Source: Nocardioides dongkuii (GTDB taxonomy: Bacteria; Actinomycetota; Actinomycetes; Propionibacteriales; Nocardioidaceae). From it: DNA of 64,000 bases. The notes below the pieces were generated by a model that was not told the origin of the DNA, did no database searches, and saw only the letters and a list, made by a program, of their open reading frames with translations. The stretch spans positions 4,090,001 to 4,154,000 of the forward strand of contig NZ_CP059903.1 in the NCBI RefSeq assembly GCF_014127485.1, written 5' to 3'. Each line of letters starts with the position of its first letter. The stretch's first letter is position 1. Positions 61,285 through 64,000 of this stretch are shown here, in pieces. The position numbers were made by a program, and so were the translations under genes.

Positions 61285-63030
61285 TCAGGGGAGGGGCCGG
61301 AGCCGCTCCAGGCGCTGGCGCAGCAGCGGGGCGCGGTGCGCGTTGCCGTGCAGCCCGACGTACCGCTCCCCGAAGACGGCGAGCAGCGCGTCGTCGAGGC
61401 GGCGTACGGCGCCGGGCGGGTAGCGGTACTCCATCCGCTCCGGCAGCCCCATCGCCGCGGTCGGCCGGAGCGCCTCGGCCAGCTCGTCGAGCGAGGTGAT
61501 GCCGAGCTCGAGGAGCAGCCCGGAGATCCAGGCGTAGTGGTCGGTGCGCGACCAGCCCGCGTCGGCGTACTGCCCGGCGAGGAACGCCGCGAGCTCGCGC
61601 GGGTCCAGGCGCGGGTCGGCCGCGTCGTCGGCGGCGGGCGCCGGGGGCGGGGTGCTGGCCTCGCGCAGCCGCTCGCGGATCGTGGAGAACTCCCGGTCGG
61701 CGAGCTCCAGCAGCCCCGCGGCGAGGGTGAACCGGCGGTCGAAGTCGCTGGCGTGCTCGGCCGGCATCGTGCCCTTGTAGCGGATGTCGTGCTCGAACTC
61801 CGCCCACGCGTGCTGGAGCACGGTGCGCACCTGCACCTGGGCGACCCGCCCGCGGAGCAGGGCGTACGCCGGCTGGCTGGCCCGCGTCTCGTCGAGCGCG
61901 ACCATCAGGTGCCGGCTGGCGTAGCCGAAGCGGCCCTCGCTGGCGGTCTCCTGCCCCATGTCGCGGTCGTCCTTGACCACCACCTGGTCGGCGAGCAGGT
62001 CGGCCACCGCGTCGACGTCGCTCTGCACGTAGGTGATCACCCGGATGCCGATCTGGTCGGTGATGTCGCGCAGCGGGTCGGCGTAGAGCGGCTTCCCGTC
62101 GACCATCCGGGCCGCCTTCTCGGCGAACGACGCGACCGACTTGGCGCGCCCGGTGACGGTCAGGTAGTTGATGCCGGCCTCGTCGAGGACCGCCGTGACC
62201 AGCGCCAGCGCCTGGTCCGCGGCCTCGGTGAGCTCGGCGTGCCCGTCGGCGTAGGCCTGGACGGCGCGGCTGATCGCCTTGCTCTCGTCCGGCAGCGCCG
62301 GGGTGACGATGTAGCCCTGGTCCCAGCCCGGGTCCGGGTCGCCGTACGTCGTGGTCCGGTCCGGCCAGCGGTCGGCGAACAGCCCGACGTACGCGCAGAC
62401 GACCGCGTCGACCTGGTCCTCCACGACGCGCAGCTCGCTCTTGCGGGTGGCCTGCTCGACCTGGCGGCGCAGCGCGGCCCAGGTCTCCTCGACCGTGACC
62501 ACCGACTCGACGTGGCGCATCAGCTCCAGCAGCTCGGAGCGGAGCAGCTCGAGGTCACGGCCCTGCTTGTGCTTGTACTTCAGCGTCCGGCCCAGGCCGA
62601 AGAGCACGACGATCGCCGGGTGCGGGTAGACCTCGATCGCCCGCCGGGCCCGCCCGGAGCGCGGGTTGACGTCCAGCCCGAGCCGCTTGGCGAGGTGCCA
62701 GGCCCGGCCGCCGTCGGCGAACTCCGGCTTGCCGGTGTTGGAGGGGTGGGTCGCGGCCTCGAAGCGGCGGAAGTCCTTGCTCAGCGCCTTCTCCGCCGGC
62801 CGCGAGCCGGTCGGGTTCTTCACGATCAGCGGCGCGTCGATCGCGACCAGGCAGGGCCCCTCGACGTACGCCGACAGCACCGCGTCGATCTCGTCGTCGG
62901 TGCGCTGGGTGGACACGTGCAGCAGCCGCGCGTCGGCGTCCAGGACCGCGACGCCGGTGGCGCCCTTCGGGCCCCAGGCCAGGTCGAGGCCGACGTACGT
63001 CGGCGGGGGCGAGGGGGCGGGCTGCTGCAC
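61285..63030 (-). CDS. DUF429-RelA/SpoT fusion protein
   Basis: This 581-residue protein has two domains. Residues 10-245 are DUF429, an RNase H-like fold with LDLAWG (14-20), VAIDAP (62-67), EVYPHP (133-138) and the acidic VEDQVDAVVCAY (203-214). Residues 285-460 form a RelA/SpoT synthetase domain: GRAKSVASFAEK, RDITDQIGIRVI with the metal Asp325, GYASRHLMVAL, and VQVRTVLQHAWAEFEHDIRYKG. Gln398 occupies the place of the Glu in the E-x-Q-x-R motif. No HD hydrolase or TGS/ACT domain is present. A C-terminal helical domain covers 475-581. It is 49 bp downstream of psuG. The product could be (p)ppGpp, another alarmone, or a modified RNA. Confidence 0.88.
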   Translation of the reverse strand: MQQPAPSPPPTYVGLDLAWGPKGATGVAVLDADARLLHVSTQRTDDEIDAVLSAYVEGPCLVAIDAPLIVKNPTGSRPAEKALSKDFRRFEAATHPSNTGKPEFADGGRAWHLAKRLGLDVNPRSGRARRAIEVYPHPAIVVLFGLGRTLKYKHKQGRDLELLRSELLELMRHVESVVTVEETWAALRRQVEQATRKSELRVVEDQVDAVVCAYVGLFADRWPDRTTTYGDPDPGWDQGYIVTPALPDESKAISRAVQAYADGHAELTEAADQALALVTAVLDEAGINYLTVTGRAKSVASFAEKAARMVDGKPLYADPLRDITDQIGIRVITYVQSDVDAVADLLADQVVVKDDRDMGQETASEGRFGYASRHLMVALDETRASQPAYALLRGRVAQVQVRTVLQHAWAEFEHDIRYKGTMPAEHASDFDRRFTLAAGLLELADREFSTIRERLREASTPPPAPAADDAADPRLDPRELAAFLAGQYADAGWSRTDHYAWISGLLLELGITSLDELAEALRPTAAMGLPERMEYRYPPGAVRRLDDALLAVFGERYVGLHGNAHRAPLLRQRLERLRPLP

Positions 63031-63079
63031 GCGTCCAGCCTGCCCTAGTGGTGGGCCGGGCGCGTCGGGGAGTGGCGGG

Positions 63080-63991
63080 TCAGCCGGCGTACGCCCGCGC
63101 GACCGCGGCGCCGAACCGGGCGTTGGCCCGCACCAGCGCGATGTTGGCCTCGAGGCTGGCGCCGCCGGTGATCTCGACGATCCGGCCGAGCAGGTACGGC
63201 GTGGCGTCCTTGCCGCGGATGCCGAGCGCGTCCATGTCGGCGAGCGCCTGGTCGATGATGCCGCCGATCTCGTCGGCCGGGATCTCGTCCTCCTCGGGGA
63301 TCGGGTGCGCGAGCACCACGCCCCCGGCGAGCCCGAGGTCCCACTTGGCGCGCATCACCGCGGCGACCTGCTCCGCCCCGTCGACCCGCATCGGGGCGGC
63401 GTGGCCGCTGACGCGGGAGAAGAACGACGGGAACTCGTCGCTGCCGGCCACCAGCACCGGCACGCCGAGGGTCTCGAGGGTCTCCAGGGTGAGCCCGATG
63501 TCGAGGATGCTCTTGACGCCGGCGCTGATCACCGCGACGTCGGTCAGGCTGAGCTCGGTGAGGTCGGCGCTGACGTCGAAGGTCTGCTGGGCGCCGCGGT
63601 GCACGCCGCCGAGACCGCCGGTGACGAAGACCCGGATGCCGGCCAGCGCCGCCAGCCGCATCGTCGCCGCGACGGTGGTGGCGCCGTGCAGGCGGCGGGC
63701 CACGACGTACGGCAGGTCGCGGACGCTCACCTTGGTGACGTCGGCGTGGCTCGCCAGCAGCTCGAGGTCCTGGGTCTCCAGGCCGATCCGCGGGACGCCG
63801 TCGAGGACCGCGATCGTGGCCGGGACGGCGCCGTGCTCGCGGACGATGTCCTCCACCTCGGTCGCCATCGCGACGTTCTCGGGGTAGGGCATGCCGTGGC
63901 TGATGATCGTGCTCTCGAGCGCGACGACGGGGCGCCCGTCGCGGAGCGCGTCGGCGACCTCCTCGGTGAGGCGGAGCGAGGGGTGCGGCAC
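63080..63991 (-). CDS. psuG: Pseudouridine-5'-phosphate glycosidase
   Basis: This 303-residue protein has VVALESTIISHGMPYPENVAMATEVE at the start (PsuG consensus), ATTVAATMRLAALAGIRVFVTGGLGGVHRG and SAGVKSILDIGLTLETLETLGV (active-site Lys). It splits pseudouridine 5'-phosphate into uracil and ribose 5-phosphate. The usual kinase partner PsuK is not seen, but the window ends 9 bp upstream. The start is GTG at 63991. It is followed by the DUF429-RelA/SpoT gene. Confidence 0.96.
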   Translation of the reverse strand: MPHPSLRLTEEVADALRDGRPVVALESTIISHGMPYPENVAMATEVEDIVREHGAVPATIAVLDGVPRIGLETQDLELLASHADVTKVSVRDLPYVVARRLHGATTVAATMRLAALAGIRVFVTGGLGGVHRGAQQTFDVSADLTELSLTDVAVISAGVKSILDIGLTLETLETLGVPVLVAGSDEFPSFFSRVSGHAAPMRVDGAEQVAAVMRAKWDLGLAGGVVLAHPIPEEDEIPADEIGGIIDQALADMDALGIRGKDATPYLLGRIVEITGGASLEANIALVRANARFGAAVARAYAG

Positions 63992-64000
63992 GGGGTTCGG

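Overview
The window looks like chromosomal DNA of a high-GC Gram-positive actinobacterium, most likely Nocardioides or another member of the Nocardioidaceae. This rests on the very strong GC bias, the frequent GTG starts, the many 4-bp ATGA/GTGA gene overlaps, and the gene content: PadR-ABC operons, luciferase-like (LLM) oxidoreductases, DinB/mycothiol-type proteins, an EthA-like monooxygenase and ECF42. No rRNA, tRNA, CRISPR array, phage or insertion sequence was seen. Coding is dense and no gap between genes exceeds 300 bases; the largest is 31711-31974.

Layout. 1-1700 (minus): PadR, a 51-residue protein, an ABC ATPase and an FtsX-type permease (cut by the window edge), all coupled by 4-bp overlaps. 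1792-6100: a short-chain dehydrogenase, a small membrane protein, a strong terminator and a secreted subtilase. 6267-12413 (minus): a lipid-catabolism block with a histidine phosphatase, an aminoglycoside-phosphotransferase-like protein, an SDR, FadB and a thiolase. A MerR regulator is divergent from the thiolase at 12556. 13309-18793: NAD-binding protein, CPBP protease, DEAD helicase, CsbD, EthA-like monooxygenase and a secreted protein. 18823-23289 (minus): amidotransferase plus CoA-transferase, then an amino-acid ABC transporter. 23396-31710: MalY-like lyase, GH1 glycosidase head to head with a pirin, ECF sigma factor with a coupled metal-binding protein, LuxR, M23 peptidase and an aldehyde dehydrogenase. 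31975-41101: penicillin-binding protein, SGNH esterase, MerR/flavoreductase pair, DEAD helicase, glmS and YceI. 41186-49473: Tat-exported DUF1501/DUF1800 pair, GNAT, LLM oxidoreductase, and an acyl-CoA dehydrogenase-FUSC operon. 49580-53158 (plus): ABC-2 transporter with a two-component system. 53277-63991: M3 peptidase, ECF42 with its YCII partner, DUF427, MFS, a coiled-coil repeat protein, DinB, LLM, a DUF429-RelA/SpoT fusion and PsuG.

The most notable signals are these. (1) A fused DUF429-RelA/SpoT protein has Gln where synthetases carry the metal-binding Glu. (2) Two dispersed families of intergenic palindromes occur, two copies each. One has a compensatory base change in its stem. The other carries a perfect TTATCCACA box. 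(3) A TGACACC-N5-TGTCAC dyad is shared by the thiolase/MerR promoter and the distant CoA-transferase promoter, suggesting a small MerR regulon. (4) A perfect KstR-type box lies in front of a luciferase-like gene. (5) A 42-bp tandem repeat with five identical units encodes a regular 14-residue coiled coil. (6) A leaderless-promoter pattern, TAnnnT 6-8 nt before the start codon, recurs at a dozen or more genes.
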